Notes under the pieces: generated by a model
What the model was told of the DNA's origin: nothing
Seen by the model: the letters and a program-made list of their open reading frames with translations, nothing else
Database searches by the model: none
Part shown: positions 8,013-16,693 of the stretch, piece by piece
Numbering within the stretch: the stretch's first letter is position 1
Layout: each line of letters starts with the position of its first letter
Program-made: the position numbers and the translations under genes
Source of the DNA: Anabaena sp. UHCC 0187
GTDB taxonomy: Bacteria; Cyanobacteriota; Cyanobacteriia; Cyanobacteriales; Nostocaceae
Assembly (NCBI RefSeq): GCF_009712035.1
Contig: NZ_VILB01000003.1
Coordinates: forward strand, 1-64,000
Direction of reading: 5' to 3'
DNA length: 64,000 nucleotides

Positions 8013-8957
8013 TTAATGTAACCAAGGACGGGTAATTTTTTCTAATTCCGCAATTTCATCTTCAGTCATTTTCCAACCTAAAGCACCTACATTTTGTTTA
8101 ACTTGTTCAGCGGTTTTGACTCCAGCAATAGGAATCACATTACCTTGGGCTATTAACCAATTTAAGGATACTTGGGCAGGAGTGCGATTGTATTTTTCGC
8201 CAATTTCTCGTAATAGAGATAAAACTGGGGCGATTTTATTTAAACCATCTGGACTAAATCGCGGATCTATGCTTCTTGCTCCTTGAGGCTTATAAGAAGG
8301 TGTATACTTACCTGTGAGCAATCCTTGAGCTAGGGGACTATAAGCTAAAATAGTTATGCCTAAATCACGGGCTGTTTGGGAAATACCGTTACCTTCTATG
8401 CGGCGTGTCAGTAAAGAATAACACATCTGATTTACAGCCAAAGGTACACCTCTAGCGGCTAATATCTGGTGGGCTTCTCGCATTTGGGTTGCTGAATAAT
8501 TACTCACACCAACTGCACCTATTCTCCCCCGTTTCACCTCATCTGCGAGGGTGTTCATGAGCGTTTCTTGACTCAAAAAGAAGGCGAAAGGCCAATGAAC
8601 TTGGTATAATTCAATTCTCTCAACTTGGAGACGTTGGAGACTAGCGGTTAAAGCTTCCGATACAGATTTACCATCCCAACGCCAAGGTAAGGGGCCAAAC
8701 TTCGTCGCAATTTGTACCTTTTGGCTGGTTTGTTTCATGAACTTTCCTAAAAACTGTTCTGAAAGTCCTAAACCGTAAACTTCCGCTGTATCAAAGAAGG
8801 TGATACCAGCGTCTAAAGCAGCGGTAAAAGCGGCTTGTAACTGTTCTTCTCCATAGCCGTCGCCATAATTCCAAAATAGTTTATCACCCCAAGCCCATGT
8901 ACCCATACAGAGAGGGGGAACAGCTAGACCATTTTTTCCTAATGTGATGGTTTCCAT
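8013..8957 (-). CDS. Aldo/keto reductase, 314 aa
   Basis: The AKR catalytic tetrad is complete: Asp56 and Tyr61 (FFDTAEVYG), Lys86 (IATKFG) and His121 (YQVHWP). The C-terminal NADPH-binding region (about residues 260-300, VIPIAGVKTAEQVKQNVGAL) is typical of the family. The protein is cytosolic and monomer-sized. The natural substrate cannot be read from sequence; related cyanobacterial proteins are annotated as general aldehyde or ketone reductases. It is convergent with the SRPBCC gene and probably monocistronic. The start at 8957 gives the conserved METITLGK N-terminus. Confidence 0.92.
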   Translation of the reverse strand: METITLGKNGLAVPPLCMGTWAWGDKLFWNYGDGYGEEQLQAAFTAALDAGITFFDTAEVYGLGLSEQFLGKFMKQTSQKVQIATKFGPLPWRWDGKSVSEALTASLQRLQVERIELYQVHWPFAFFLSQETLMNTLADEVKRGRIGAVGVSNYSATQMREAHQILAARGVPLAVNQMCYSLLTRRIEGNGISQTARDLGITILAYSPLAQGLLTGKYTPSYKPQGARSIDPRFSPDGLNKIAPVLSLLREIGEKYNRTPAQVSLNWLIAQGNVIPIAGVKTAEQVKQNVGALGWKMTEDEIAELEKITRPWLH

Positions 8958-9063
8958 TTTGGTAAAATTATTTTATTTACATTTCTTTACTTTCCTAGTC
9001 TACCGTTTTCAAAGTTAGTAGTTTGGGCTTTAGCTGCATACAATCAGATTTCTAGAATAATTG

Positions 9064-9094
9064 AACGCAGATAAACGCAGATAAACGCAGATGA
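9064..9094. repeat. 10-bp tandem repeat (ACGCAGATAA)
   Basis: Three copies of a 10-bp unit (ACGCAGATAA) lie next to copy B of the 34-bp dispersed repeat. This combination is a common dispersed motif in Nostocales gaps. Confidence 0.75.
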
Positions 9095-9098
9095 AGAC

Positions 9099-9132
9099 GG
9101 ATAAATTAATGGATTTTATGATTCTGCACAGC
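9099..9132. repeat. 34-bp dispersed repeat, copy B (inverted relative to copy A)
   Basis: The reverse complement matches 4017-4050 at 30 of 34 positions. Confidence 0.7.
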
Positions 9133-9223
9133 TTCACATAAAATTGGATTAGCTTCAAGATGTTCTAGCTGAAGATTTTGATTAGAAGGGATAATATCTT
9201 ATAAACAATAGAAAAAAGTAGCT

Positions 9224-10657
9224 ATGGCAATTGAAGATACATTTAATACTCCAAATCAATCTTTAATTCTTCCAAAGGTCAATATTTTGACCATGTTCCG
9301 GTTAGGATTGTTTCAAATGGGATTGAGTATGATGGCTATCTTGACTTTAGGGGTACTTAACCGAGTCATGATTCAAGAAATTGCCATTCCCGCAACATTG
9401 GTGGCTTTGGTGTTAGCATTACCTTCATTTGTTGCCCCAACGCGGATTTTGTTTGGGCAAATGTCCGATTCCAAACCCTTGTTAGGTTATCATCGCACGG
9501 CTTATGTATGGGTGGGAGCAGGAATATTTGCGATCGCTGCCTTTTTAGCGGTACAAGTAATGTGGCAGTTAAATTCTGCTAATATTGGAGATACCTGGAT
9601 ATGGACTAGCCAAACAATTGGTTGGACGGCGGTTTTAGGTTTAGTTTTCGCGGTTTATGGACTGGCTATTTGTGCTAGTGGTACTGCTTTTGCGGCTTTA
9701 TTAGTTGATATCTCGGAAGAAGACAACCGTTCCCAAGTTGTCGGGATTGTTTGGTCAATGTTGATGGTAGGGATTATAGTTGGAGCAATTATTAGTTCTA
9801 GCTTATTGCAGCAATTAACCACAGACGCACCCATAGAAACTTTACAAGCTGCAATTAATAAATTATTTCAGATTGTTCCGGGAATAGTTTTTTGTTTAGC
9901 AATTATCGCAACTGTGGGTGTAGAAAAAAAATATTCTCGTTTCTTCAACCGTTCCAAATTAGGAAACCGGGAAGATAGTATTACTTTAAGTGGTGCTTGG
10001 AAAATCTTAACAGCTAGTCCCCAAACAGGCTTCTTTTTTACCTTTTTATTGGTGATGACTATTAGCTTGTTTATGCAAGATCCGATTTTAGAACCCTATG
10101 CGGGACAAGTCTTTAAAATGCCTTTAGCGGAAAGTACGAAACTCAATGTTTTTTATGGAACAGGCATATTAATTTCCTATGGTATTACAGGCTTTTTTAT
10201 TGTTCCCCGATTAGGTAAACGGAGAACTATCAAACTAGGTTGTATTTTAGTGGCAGTTGCGGCTTTATTACTGGGTTTTTCGGGATTTTCTGCCAATCCA
10301 TCTGTGCTAAAATCAACTTTGGTTTTATTCGGTTTAGCTACTGGTTTTGTCACCACCGCAGCAGTTAGTTTAATGCTAGATTTAACAATTGCGGAAGCCG
10401 CTGGTACTTTCATTGGTGCTTGGGGACTTGCTCAGTCTATATCTAGAGGTATTGCCACTGTAATTGGTGGTACTCTTTTAGATGTGGGACGCAGGTTATT
10501 ACCAGATAACTTAGTCTTAGCTTATGGTTTGGTATTTGCTTTAGAAGCGGTAGGAATGTTGATATCAATTGGGTTTTTGAATCGTGTCAATGTGACAGAA
10601 TTTCAAACCAATACTAGAAAAGCTTTAGCTTCTGTTTTAGAAAGTGATTTAGATTAA
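9224..10657 (+). CDS. PucC/BCD-family major facilitator protein, 477 aa
   Basis: This is a polytopic membrane protein with about 12 hydrophobic segments. The PucC-type signatures are recognisable: LNRVMIQEIAIPATLVAL near residues 45-65, then APTRILFGQMSD and the GYHRTAYVW segment near residue 90. These are shared with PucC/LhaA proteins of phototrophs, which are thought to deliver or handle bacteriochlorophyll for light-harvesting assembly. A chlorophyll-related role in a cyanobacterium is therefore reasonable but inferred. It lies near zds and chlG. It is followed by repeats and then by the inositol monophosphatase gene; co-transcription is uncertain. Confidence 0.85.
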   Translation: MAIEDTFNTPNQSLILPKVNILTMFRLGLFQMGLSMMAILTLGVLNRVMIQEIAIPATLVALVLALPSFVAPTRILFGQMSDSKPLLGYHRTAYVWVGAGIFAIAAFLAVQVMWQLNSANIGDTWIWTSQTIGWTAVLGLVFAVYGLAICASGTAFAALLVDISEEDNRSQVVGIVWSMLMVGIIVGAIISSSLLQQLTTDAPIETLQAAINKLFQIVPGIVFCLAIIATVGVEKKYSRFFNRSKLGNREDSITLSGAWKILTASPQTGFFFTFLLVMTISLFMQDPILEPYAGQVFKMPLAESTKLNVFYGTGILISYGITGFFIVPRLGKRRTIKLGCILVAVAALLLGFSGFSANPSVLKSTLVLFGLATGFVTTAAVSLMLDLTIAEAAGTFIGAWGLAQSISRGIATVIGGTLLDVGRRLLPDNLVLAYGLVFALEAVGMLISIGFLNRVNVTEFQTNTRKALASVLESDLD

Positions 10658-10663
10658 TTGGTG

Positions 10664-10741
10664 ATTGGTAATTGGTAATTGGTAATTGGTAATTGGTAAT
10701 TGAAAACCAACTGACAACTGACAACTGACAACTGACAACTA
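10664..10741. repeat. GGTAATT and TGACAAC heptamer repeats
   Basis: About six GGTAATT-type heptamers (10664-10700) run into about five TGACAAC heptamers (10709-10741). They fill the gap between two + strand genes. Confidence 0.85.
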
Positions 10742-10752
10742 ACTAATAACAA

Positions 10753-11559
10753 ATGAACGATTTTTGGGATACGATTTTAGATTTTGCTGAAACTACTACT
10801 ACCAGAGTAGGAAAACAGTTAATGCAAGATTTTGGCAAAGTTCAAGCTTCACAAAAAGCTGATGGTAGCTTGGTAACAAAATCAGATAAATGGGCAGATC
10901 AAGAAATTCGAGATGCCATTGTTTCTACTTTCTCAGGCTACGGCATTTTGAGTGAAGAAAGTGACCAAACTTTTCCTAATACAGAATGGTGTTGGGTAAT
11001 TGATCCTTTGGATGGTACAACCAATTTTACTAGGGGAATTCCGATTTGGTCTATTTCTTTGGGTTTACTTTATCGTGGTACGCCCATTTTTGGCTATGTT
11101 TACGTGCCACCATTAAATCAAGCCTTTCACGGATTTTGGGCGGGTTCATCAGGCTTAACAACGCCAACGGGAGCATTTTTAAATCATCATCCCATTCATA
11201 CAAGTAAAGATGCTCCGAGCAAAAACCACTTTTTTAACCTTTGTTCTCGCAGTACCGATATTATTCAACCGGGTTTTCCCTGTAAACTGCGAATGTTAGG
11301 GGTTGCTAGTTATAACTTTTTAACAGTTGCAACTGGTGCGGTTTTGGGAGGAGTTGAAGCGACACCAAAGGTATGGGATATTGCAGGTGCTTGGGTAATT
11401 CTTCAAGCTGCTGGTGGTACATGGGTATCTCTGGATTCTGAGTCTTTTCCATTATCGCCGGGAATGGATTACAGCGATCGCTCTTTTCCGACAATGGTTG
11501 TTAGTAGTTCAGATTTAGTTCCCATATTTACACCGTTTCTGAAAAGTATGAAATTTTAA
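10753..11559 (+). CDS. Inositol monophosphatase family protein, 268 aa
   Basis: This is a Mg-dependent sugar or nucleotide monophosphatase fold. The metal ligands are visible: Glu69 (GILSEES), Asp84 and Asp87 in DPLDGTTNF, and Asp209 in VWDIAGAW. The length is standard for the family (about 260-280). Substrates in this family include inositol-1-phosphate, histidinol phosphate, fructose-1,6-bisphosphate and PAP, and sequence alone does not decide among them. The next gene, a zinc dehydrogenase, begins 21 bp downstream and may be co-transcribed. Confidence 0.9.
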   Translation: MNDFWDTILDFAETTTTRVGKQLMQDFGKVQASQKADGSLVTKSDKWADQEIRDAIVSTFSGYGILSEESDQTFPNTEWCWVIDPLDGTTNFTRGIPIWSISLGLLYRGTPIFGYVYVPPLNQAFHGFWAGSSGLTTPTGAFLNHHPIHTSKDAPSKNHFFNLCSRSTDIIQPGFPCKLRMLGVASYNFLTVATGAVLGGVEATPKVWDIAGAWVILQAAGGTWVSLDSESFPLSPGMDYSDRSFPTMVVSSSDLVPIFTPFLKSMKF

Positions 11560-11580
11560 CAACTGACAACTGACAATATT

Positions 11581-12537
11581 ATGAAAGGACTTTGGCTAGA
11601 AAATAACCAATTACAATTACGCACTGATATTCCTATTCCTGAACCACCTCCGGGAGAGGCTTTAGTGCGAGTTTTGCGGGCGGGAATTTGTAATACTGAT
11701 TTGGAATTAATTAAAGGTTATTATCCCTATACTGGCATTATCGGCCATGAATTTGTGGGTGTGGTGGAACAAGGACCAGAACAGTTAATTAATCAAAGAG
11801 TTGTTGGTGAAATTAACGCTGCTTGTGGTAATTGTCGTTTTTGTCGTCGGGGACAACCAACTCATTGCGAAAATCGCACAGTTTTAGGGATTGTTAACCG
11901 TCATGGTGCATTTGCAGAATATCTATCTTTACCTATGGAAAATTTGCATCTTGTCCCCGAAAATGTTTCTACAGAAGCTGCAACTTTTACTGAACCTATA
12001 GCCGCAGCTTTGGAAATTCAACAACAAGTGCAAATATGTAAAGATGACCGAGTTTTAGTGGTTGGAGATGGTAAATTAGGACAATTAATAGCGCAAACTT
12101 TAGCTTTAACTGGTTGTGAGTTATTAGTAGTAGGAAGACATAAAGATAAATTAGTAAATTTAGCAGCGAGAGGAATTAAAACTGGTTTAGCTGATAGCGT
12201 CACTGATAGATATTTTGATATCTCTGTTGATTGTACCGGAAATCCTGAAGGTTTTACTACTGCTCGTCGGGCTTTACGTCCTCGTGGTACATTAATATTG
12301 AAAAGCACATATTCCGGAAATCTTAGTTTAGATGCTTCCGCTTTGGTGGTAGATGAAATTACTCTAATTGGTTCTCGTTGCGGTCCTTTTGTTCCAGCGT
12401 TGGAATTGTTAGCGACGGGAAAGGTAGATGTCCAATCTTTAATTCATGATCATTATCCCCTTTCTCAAGGTTTGGAGGCTTTTGAAAAGGCAAAAACTAA
12501 GGGAGTTTTAAAAGTGTTGTTAGAGATGAATTCTTAA
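11581..12537 (+). CDS. Zinc-dependent MDR alcohol dehydrogenase family protein, 318 aa
   Basis: This medium-chain dehydrogenase has both zinc sites: catalytic Cys37 and His56-Glu57 (GHEFVG), and structural Cys82, Cys85, Cys88 and Cys96 (CGNCRFCRRGQPTHC). The Rossmann motif for NAD(P) follows at about residue 158 (VVGDGKLGQLIA). At 318 residues it is shorter than classical alcohol dehydrogenases (about 340-375) and resembles the threonine or polyol dehydrogenase branch. The substrate is unknown. It follows the phosphatase gene closely, so the pair could act on a sugar or polyol phosphate; that is inference. Confidence 0.88.
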   Translation: MKGLWLENNQLQLRTDIPIPEPPPGEALVRVLRAGICNTDLELIKGYYPYTGIIGHEFVGVVEQGPEQLINQRVVGEINAACGNCRFCRRGQPTHCENRTVLGIVNRHGAFAEYLSLPMENLHLVPENVSTEAATFTEPIAAALEIQQQVQICKDDRVLVVGDGKLGQLIAQTLALTGCELLVVGRHKDKLVNLAARGIKTGLADSVTDRYFDISVDCTGNPEGFTTARRALRPRGTLILKSTYSGNLSLDASALVVDEITLIGSRCGPFVPALELLATGKVDVQSLIHDHYPLSQGLEAFEKAKTKGVLKVLLEMNS

Positions 12538-12540
12538 TTA

Positions 12541-12745
12541 TTGTCTGAATCAGGATATCCAAGATTTAAGGATTTTCAGGATGATTTTCTAGATAATTGT
12601 CTGAATCAGGATTTTCAGGATGTTTATTTGGGTTGAGTATTTTGGATGTAAGGATTTTTGTGATGTAGTAATTTTTTGCACTTTAAAATCATATCTCAAA
12701 CTAACATCCTGTACATCCGAAAATTCTGGATATCCTGATTCTGAC
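12541..12745. repeat. Dispersed CTGAATCAGGAT repeats in a gene-free gap
   Basis: The motif CTGAATCAGGAT(A/T)T occurs at about 12545 and 12602, with further CAGGATG segments and an inverted TATCCTGATTCTG at 12731. Two short frames here are built from these repeats and are not credible genes. Confidence 0.65.
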
Positions 12746-12758
12746 AAAAAGATAATAA

Positions 12759-13028
12759 TTAATGTGATTGATAATCTTGACAATCAATTGCTGCTTCTGT
12801 ATTGGCAATATAAGGATTTACCGTACATTTAAGACGATAATTATTTGTAAAAAATTGGCAATTATGACAGGGAATTTTGTGCATTTTTTGAGCAGTTTTA
12901 ACTGTTGCTTGTGTTGCTGTCCATAAATTCAACAAGAGCAAAACAATCACAGTCCAAGCTATCATAAAGCAAATCGGAATCAAGAATGGTTGTATCCCAT
13001 GAATTAGGAAAGATATAAAATTTAACAT
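12759..13028 (-). CDS. Small membrane protein with a CxxC pair, 89 aa
   Basis: The N-terminal half holds a hydrophobic hairpin, with one or two membrane segments between residues 2 and 37. A soluble tail with four cysteines follows: CHNC near residue 54, LKC near 67 and DC near 83. The spacing could bind zinc or iron, or form disulfides. I recall similar small cyanobacterial proteins but cannot give a family name. The gene is downstream of chlG on the same strand, but a strong terminator hairpin (13039-13077) separates the two. Confidence 0.65.
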   Translation of the reverse strand: MLNFISFLIHGIQPFLIPICFMIAWTVIVLLLLNLWTATQATVKTAQKMHKIPCHNCQFFTNNYRLKCTVNPYIANTEAAIDCQDYQSH

Positions 13029-13038
13029 GGCATTTTAT

Positions 13039-13077
13039 AAAAAAAGTGAGGAGTTAGAAATTAATATAACTCCTCAC
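13039..13077 (-). terminator. Rho-independent terminator of chlG
   Basis: Read on the minus strand it is a perfect 11-bp stem (GTGAGGAGTTA / TAACTCCTCAC), a 10-base loop and seven T residues, 37 bp after the chlG stop codon. Confidence 0.85.
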
Positions 13078-13113
13078 TCCTCATTGCTCACAACTAACTA
13101 AAGATATATTAAA

Positions 13114-14148
13114 TTAAACTCCAGCATGACCTAATGCTATACCTGTTATCAGCATTCCCAATACCAAGAAAGGTTGGGCGCTGGCTTGATATTTGACATC
13201 ATTGGCTATGGGGTCACGGAGAAAATACATATCTTGGAAAGTGATTTGGGGAATGATTAATAAGACGAGAATCGCTGCATATAAATTCTCGTGAATACTC
13301 ACCAAATAACCTGCAACCAAACCTTGAAATAAGTCAATCATGACGACACAAATCAAAGCCGCAGTTTGTATCCCAAACATAACTGGTAATGATTGTAAAC
13401 CTAATTGGCGATCGCCTTCTACACTCTTAAAATCATTAACAATGGCAATACCCAAACCTGCTAAACTGTAGAACAGAGTCAGAATCACAATTTTCCAATT
13501 CAATTCCCCAAATAAAGCATGGCCAGCCCACCAAGGTAAAGCAATGTAACTTGCACCTAAAGCATAATTTCCTAACCAACCATTTTGTTTTAATTTCAAT
13601 GGTGGTGCAGAATAGATATAGGCGATAAAACTACCAAAAACAGACAACATTAAAACAGTAGGAAATGGATGACCAGCCCATAAATCTAAGGTGTAAGCTA
13701 CCCCATATCCTAGTAATAGTAAAAGCACGAATTGGCTAATTACTTGCTTTTCCGAAATTCTCCCCGAAGGTATGGGACGGTAAGGTTCATTAATCGCATC
13801 AATTTCTCGGTCATAATAATCATTGATGGTTTGGGTATAACCTGTCAATAAAGGACCCGAAAGCAACATACACAGGGCAGACTTCAAAACATTTTCTAAA
13901 GTCCAAGTATAGTTACCAGCAGAAGCCGCACCGCAGACCACACCCCAAATCAGGGGAATCCAGGTAATCGGTTTCATCAATTGCAAGCGAATTTTCCAAA
14001 TAGAAGTTTCCCCAGCACTTGCACCTTTCATTCCCAACAATTGCCGGGTTTTTGCATTGCGGTCTTCTGTGATTGTAACTTCTGGATTTGGAGATTCTAT
14101 AGCCTCATTTGGCTGAGAATTTGGGTTAATGGGAGTTGATTCAGACAT
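13114..14148 (-). CDS. chlG: Chlorophyll synthase ChlG, 344 aa
   Basis: This membrane prenyltransferase of the UbiA family esterifies chlorophyllide a with phytyl or geranylgeranyl diphosphate, the last step of chlorophyll a synthesis, in the thylakoid membrane. The first Asp-rich motif is at residues 109-117 (NDYYDREID), followed by NEPYRPIPSG. A second motif occurs near residue 240 (NDFKSVEGD). About eight or nine membrane segments are visible after an approximately 55-residue soluble N-terminus. ChlP (60655-61875) supplies the phytyl substrate. The gene has its own terminator. Confidence 0.96.
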   Translation of the reverse strand: MSESTPINPNSQPNEAIESPNPEVTITEDRNAKTRQLLGMKGASAGETSIWKIRLQLMKPITWIPLIWGVVCGAASAGNYTWTLENVLKSALCMLLSGPLLTGYTQTINDYYDREIDAINEPYRPIPSGRISEKQVISQFVLLLLLGYGVAYTLDLWAGHPFPTVLMLSVFGSFIAYIYSAPPLKLKQNGWLGNYALGASYIALPWWAGHALFGELNWKIVILTLFYSLAGLGIAIVNDFKSVEGDRQLGLQSLPVMFGIQTAALICVVMIDLFQGLVAGYLVSIHENLYAAILVLLIIPQITFQDMYFLRDPIANDVKYQASAQPFLVLGMLITGIALGHAGV

Positions 14149-14176
14149 AAGGTGTAATGGGTGATAAATAGCTTTC

Positions 14177-14203
14177 AGTGGTCAGCAGTCAGCAGTCAGC
14201 TAA
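14177..14203. repeat. GGTCAGCAGTCAGC heptamer repeat
   Basis: Tandem AGTCAGC-type heptamers lie upstream of chlG. An AGCTGATAGCTGAATACTGATAGCTGATAGC run follows at about 14250-14281. Confidence 0.75.
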
Positions 14204-14286
14204 TAAGTTACAGGTTAGAAGTAAAAATTGTTGGAAAAGATAAAAAATTAGCTGATAGCTGAATACTGATAGCTGATAGCTTCTTA

Positions 14287-15387
14287 CTAAAACGAAATTA
14301 TCAAATAACTATTTTGAAACTTTGCCCCAGTGACAGGTTTACCACTTAAGGCAGGAGGGAGGAAGATATTGCGTCTTTGATCTCCGGCTTCTACCGTGAC
14401 TTCTGGCCCGTACTGGGTGAGTTTGACTTGTTTTTTGTCAAACCCAGGCAAAAATAAGCGTACTTGGCGATTATGTACGTCAATTTCAATTGGTTGGTTA
14501 GCTTGTAATGCTTGCTCAACAAAGTTGGGTAAAGCATCTATGAGAGGTTGCCATTCCCCATTAGAGACATCAGGAACTATGCTCACAGGTAGAGGTGCAA
14601 ATTCTTCGGATAAATTAGTATTTTCTGACCCAGCAACTAGTATTGCGCCGCCAATAGTTAAACCAATTTGTTGAGCGCTTCCCCATAAATAACGAGAATT
14701 TGCCACATCAATGGGTTCTGATGTTGTCACCAAAAAAGCGGCAACCCGCTGGGGATTAGCTAAAGCGGCTTTACCTTGTTCGAGAAAATTATTAACTTGG
14801 TTAGTAGGTTGGGCAAAATTATCAGCAGTCCAATTAATATTAAAAAGACTGCTAATTAAAGGTTGAATTAGGGGAGATTCGGTAATTGTTTTGCCTAAAT
14901 CGGAGTTAACAAACAATTGCCGGAATCGTCTCATATACCAACTTAAAGATTCTGGCATTCCCAACATTCGCAAGGTAGAGGAATCGCCTGTACCATCGTA
15001 GATAATCGCGTCATATTTGCCACTGGCATCATATTCACGAATAGCATTGAGAGCGAGGGCGTTATCCATCCCTGGTAATGCTACCAATTCTTGCCCATAA
15101 ACCTCTTTGAAAATCGGTGTGCGGAGGTATTGAGCCTCCAATTTTTTCACTTCGTCCCAGTTCCGTTCTAGCAGTACAGATGCTTGAAACTGTACTGCTT
15201 GGAGATTGGGAGAGATTTCCTGGGGGTCAGGAGTCAGAGTAGTATTGAGTAGAATTGGCAATGTTGGATCTGCTAGTCCTGCTAGGAGTACCCGTTTACC
15301 TTGTGTTGCCAATAGCTTGGCTGCGGCGATCGCTATCTTACTGCGAGCGATGCCGTTTTTGCCTAAAAATGTCAGTATCAAGGCCAT
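14287..15387 (-). CDS. ArsA/Get3-like ATPase with C-terminal HSP20-type domain, 366 aa
   Basis: The protein belongs to the anion-transporting ATPase/Get3 P-loop group. The N-terminal P-loop reads GKNGIARSK (residues 9-17). The signature Lys10 is kept, but the usual Walker Lys position is Arg15, so ATP handling may be unusual. The ATPase domain runs to about residue 285. The last 80 residues (VRLFLPGFDKKQVKLT onwards) form a beta-sandwich like small heat-shock proteins, a combination known in ArsA-HSP20 proteins of cyanobacteria and plastids. There are no membrane segments and no arsB or arsR nearby, so arsenic export is unlikely. Confidence 0.85.
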   Translation of the reverse strand: MALILTFLGKNGIARSKIAIAAAKLLATQGKRVLLAGLADPTLPILLNTTLTPDPQEISPNLQAVQFQASVLLERNWDEVKKLEAQYLRTPIFKEVYGQELVALPGMDNALALNAIREYDASGKYDAIIYDGTGDSSTLRMLGMPESLSWYMRRFRQLFVNSDLGKTITESPLIQPLISSLFNINWTADNFAQPTNQVNNFLEQGKAALANPQRVAAFLVTTSEPIDVANSRYLWGSAQQIGLTIGGAILVAGSENTNLSEEFAPLPVSIVPDVSNGEWQPLIDALPNFVEQALQANQPIEIDVHNRQVRLFLPGFDKKQVKLTQYGPEVTVEAGDQRRNIFLPPALSGKPVTGAKFQNSYLIISF

Positions 15388-15472
15388 TACTCAATTTCCA
15401 ATTTTGCCGATCTTGTCAATTACAACTTAGCACTCAACCAATCTTCTTCGCCTCTGCTATAAGTTGTTTTGA

Positions 15473-15664
15473 CTAAGCTGGTTTGATTTCATCTTCAAAA
15501 AACCAGGTAGAGAAGTTATCGTCAAACTTGACCACCACACCGATTCCCGCCCCGTCAGTGACTTTGTAGCCTTCGATAATGCCAACTTTTCCGAGTTTTT
15601 GAGCGATAGTAGAGGATACGCGATCGCGCAAACGAATCACCTTAACTTTCTGTCCGATGTCCAT
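15473..15664 (-). CDS. DUF2862-type small cyanobacterial protein, 63 aa
   Basis: This is a small beta-rich protein (GQKVKVIRLRD, VGIIEGYKV, VVVKFDD, WFFEDEIKP) that resembles SH3-like KOW or tudor barrels. I match it to the DUF2862 family, which is essentially cyanobacterial. Function is unknown. It is upstream of the ArsA-like gene on the same strand with an 85-bp gap. Confidence 0.85.
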   Translation of the reverse strand: MDIGQKVKVIRLRDRVSSTIAQKLGKVGIIEGYKVTDGAGIGVVVKFDDNFSTWFFEDEIKPA

Positions 15665-15772
15665 GATCTAGTTACAATAAAATAATCCAAATCTCAGTGT
15701 AGCGGAATCTGGTACTCTGTTTTCACTGCCCATGACTTAAAATTAAATCAGCAAGCAAGTAGGTATCCTCTT

Positions 15773-15817
15773 ATGTTTGTTACAGCCCAACAACTAGAAC
15801 AACATAGTTTAAGGTAA
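15773..15817 (+). pseudogene. Possible N-terminal remnant of a Uma2-type gene
   Basis: A 14-codon frame (MFVTAQQLEQHSLR) resembles the usual start of Uma2-family proteins (VTAQQLEQ). It stops 6 bp before the real Uma2 gene. It may be a relic of a second copy, or a chance or leader frame. Confidence 0.3.
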
Positions 15818-15823
15818 GTAAAT

Positions 15824-16576
15824 ATGTATCAACATAACCCACCCTTGTCGCCAAAAGAAACCATGCCGACAATGTATGATTTACCTAGTGAGTTAGTAGG
15901 AGAATCGGGATTGCCGGATGAATTTCATTGTATCCAAGCCGATTTACTCAGTGAAACTTGTCAACCTGTCAATTATTTATCTGAAGAGATATTGCTGGCC
16001 AGCGACTTAAACCTTTATTATGATCCCCTCCATCCTGGCTGGTATAAACGTCCTGATTGGTATATGGTATTAGGAGTTGCTAATGCTAACCAACAGGAAA
16101 ATTTACGTTTAAGTTATGTAGTATGGCAAGAAGGAATTGCTCCTTTTTTAGTAGTTGAATTACTCTCCCCAGGAACAGAACAAGAAGACTTAGGACAAAC
16201 ATTGCGGGAAGTAAATAAACCCCTAACCAAGTGGGAAGTATACCAGAACATTTTGCGTATTCCCTACTATGTCGTTTATGACCGCTATGAAAATAATTTT
16301 CGGGGATTTAAACTTAATGGCGCTCGTTATGAACCGATAAATCTATCAGAAAACCGCTTTTGGTTAGCAGAAATAGAAATGGGTTTAGGTTTATGGCAGG
16401 GTAGTTATCAAAATACAGAGGGTTTGTGGTTACGTGGGTATAATGCTGATGGTTGGTTGCCAACTTTGACAGAGAAGGCTGAAAACGAACGCCAAAGGGC
16501 TGATGAAGCGGAGGCTAAAGTAGCAATTTTGGCACAACGGTTAAGAGAATTAGGTATTGAGCCTGATAGTTTGTAA
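15824..16576 (+). CDS. Uma2 family (DUF820) putative restriction endonuclease-fold protein, 250 aa
   Basis: This large cyanobacterial family has a PD-(D/E)XK nuclease fold of uncertain role. The core is visible at about residues 60-110: Asp in YYDPLHPG, KRPDWYMVLG, then VVELLSPGTEQEDLG with the catalytic-type Glu. The last 40 residues form a Glu/Arg-rich coiled coil (NERQRADEAEAKVAIL) ending in RLRELGIEPD, typical of one Uma2 subgroup. It is probably monocistronic. The biological function is not established for the family. Confidence 0.88.
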   Translation: MYQHNPPLSPKETMPTMYDLPSELVGESGLPDEFHCIQADLLSETCQPVNYLSEEILLASDLNLYYDPLHPGWYKRPDWYMVLGVANANQQENLRLSYVVWQEGIAPFLVVELLSPGTEQEDLGQTLREVNKPLTKWEVYQNILRIPYYVVYDRYENNFRGFKLNGARYEPINLSENRFWLAEIEMGLGLWQGSYQNTEGLWLRGYNADGWLPTLTEKAENERQRADEAEAKVAILAQRLRELGIEPDSL

Positions 16577-16693
16577 CTAATTCCCTGAGATAGATGAAAT
16601 TTCACTAATCTTAAAATTAATCGCAGACAATAGAACTCATATAGTATAAAATGCCCAAATGAGTTTTGTCTGGTGTGTAATGGTGCTATAAGA

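Noticed and set aside
12589-12832. Short frames on both strands in the gap after the zinc dehydrogenase
   Set aside because: Built from dispersed CTGAATCAGGAT repeats, with no ribosome-binding site or family resemblance.
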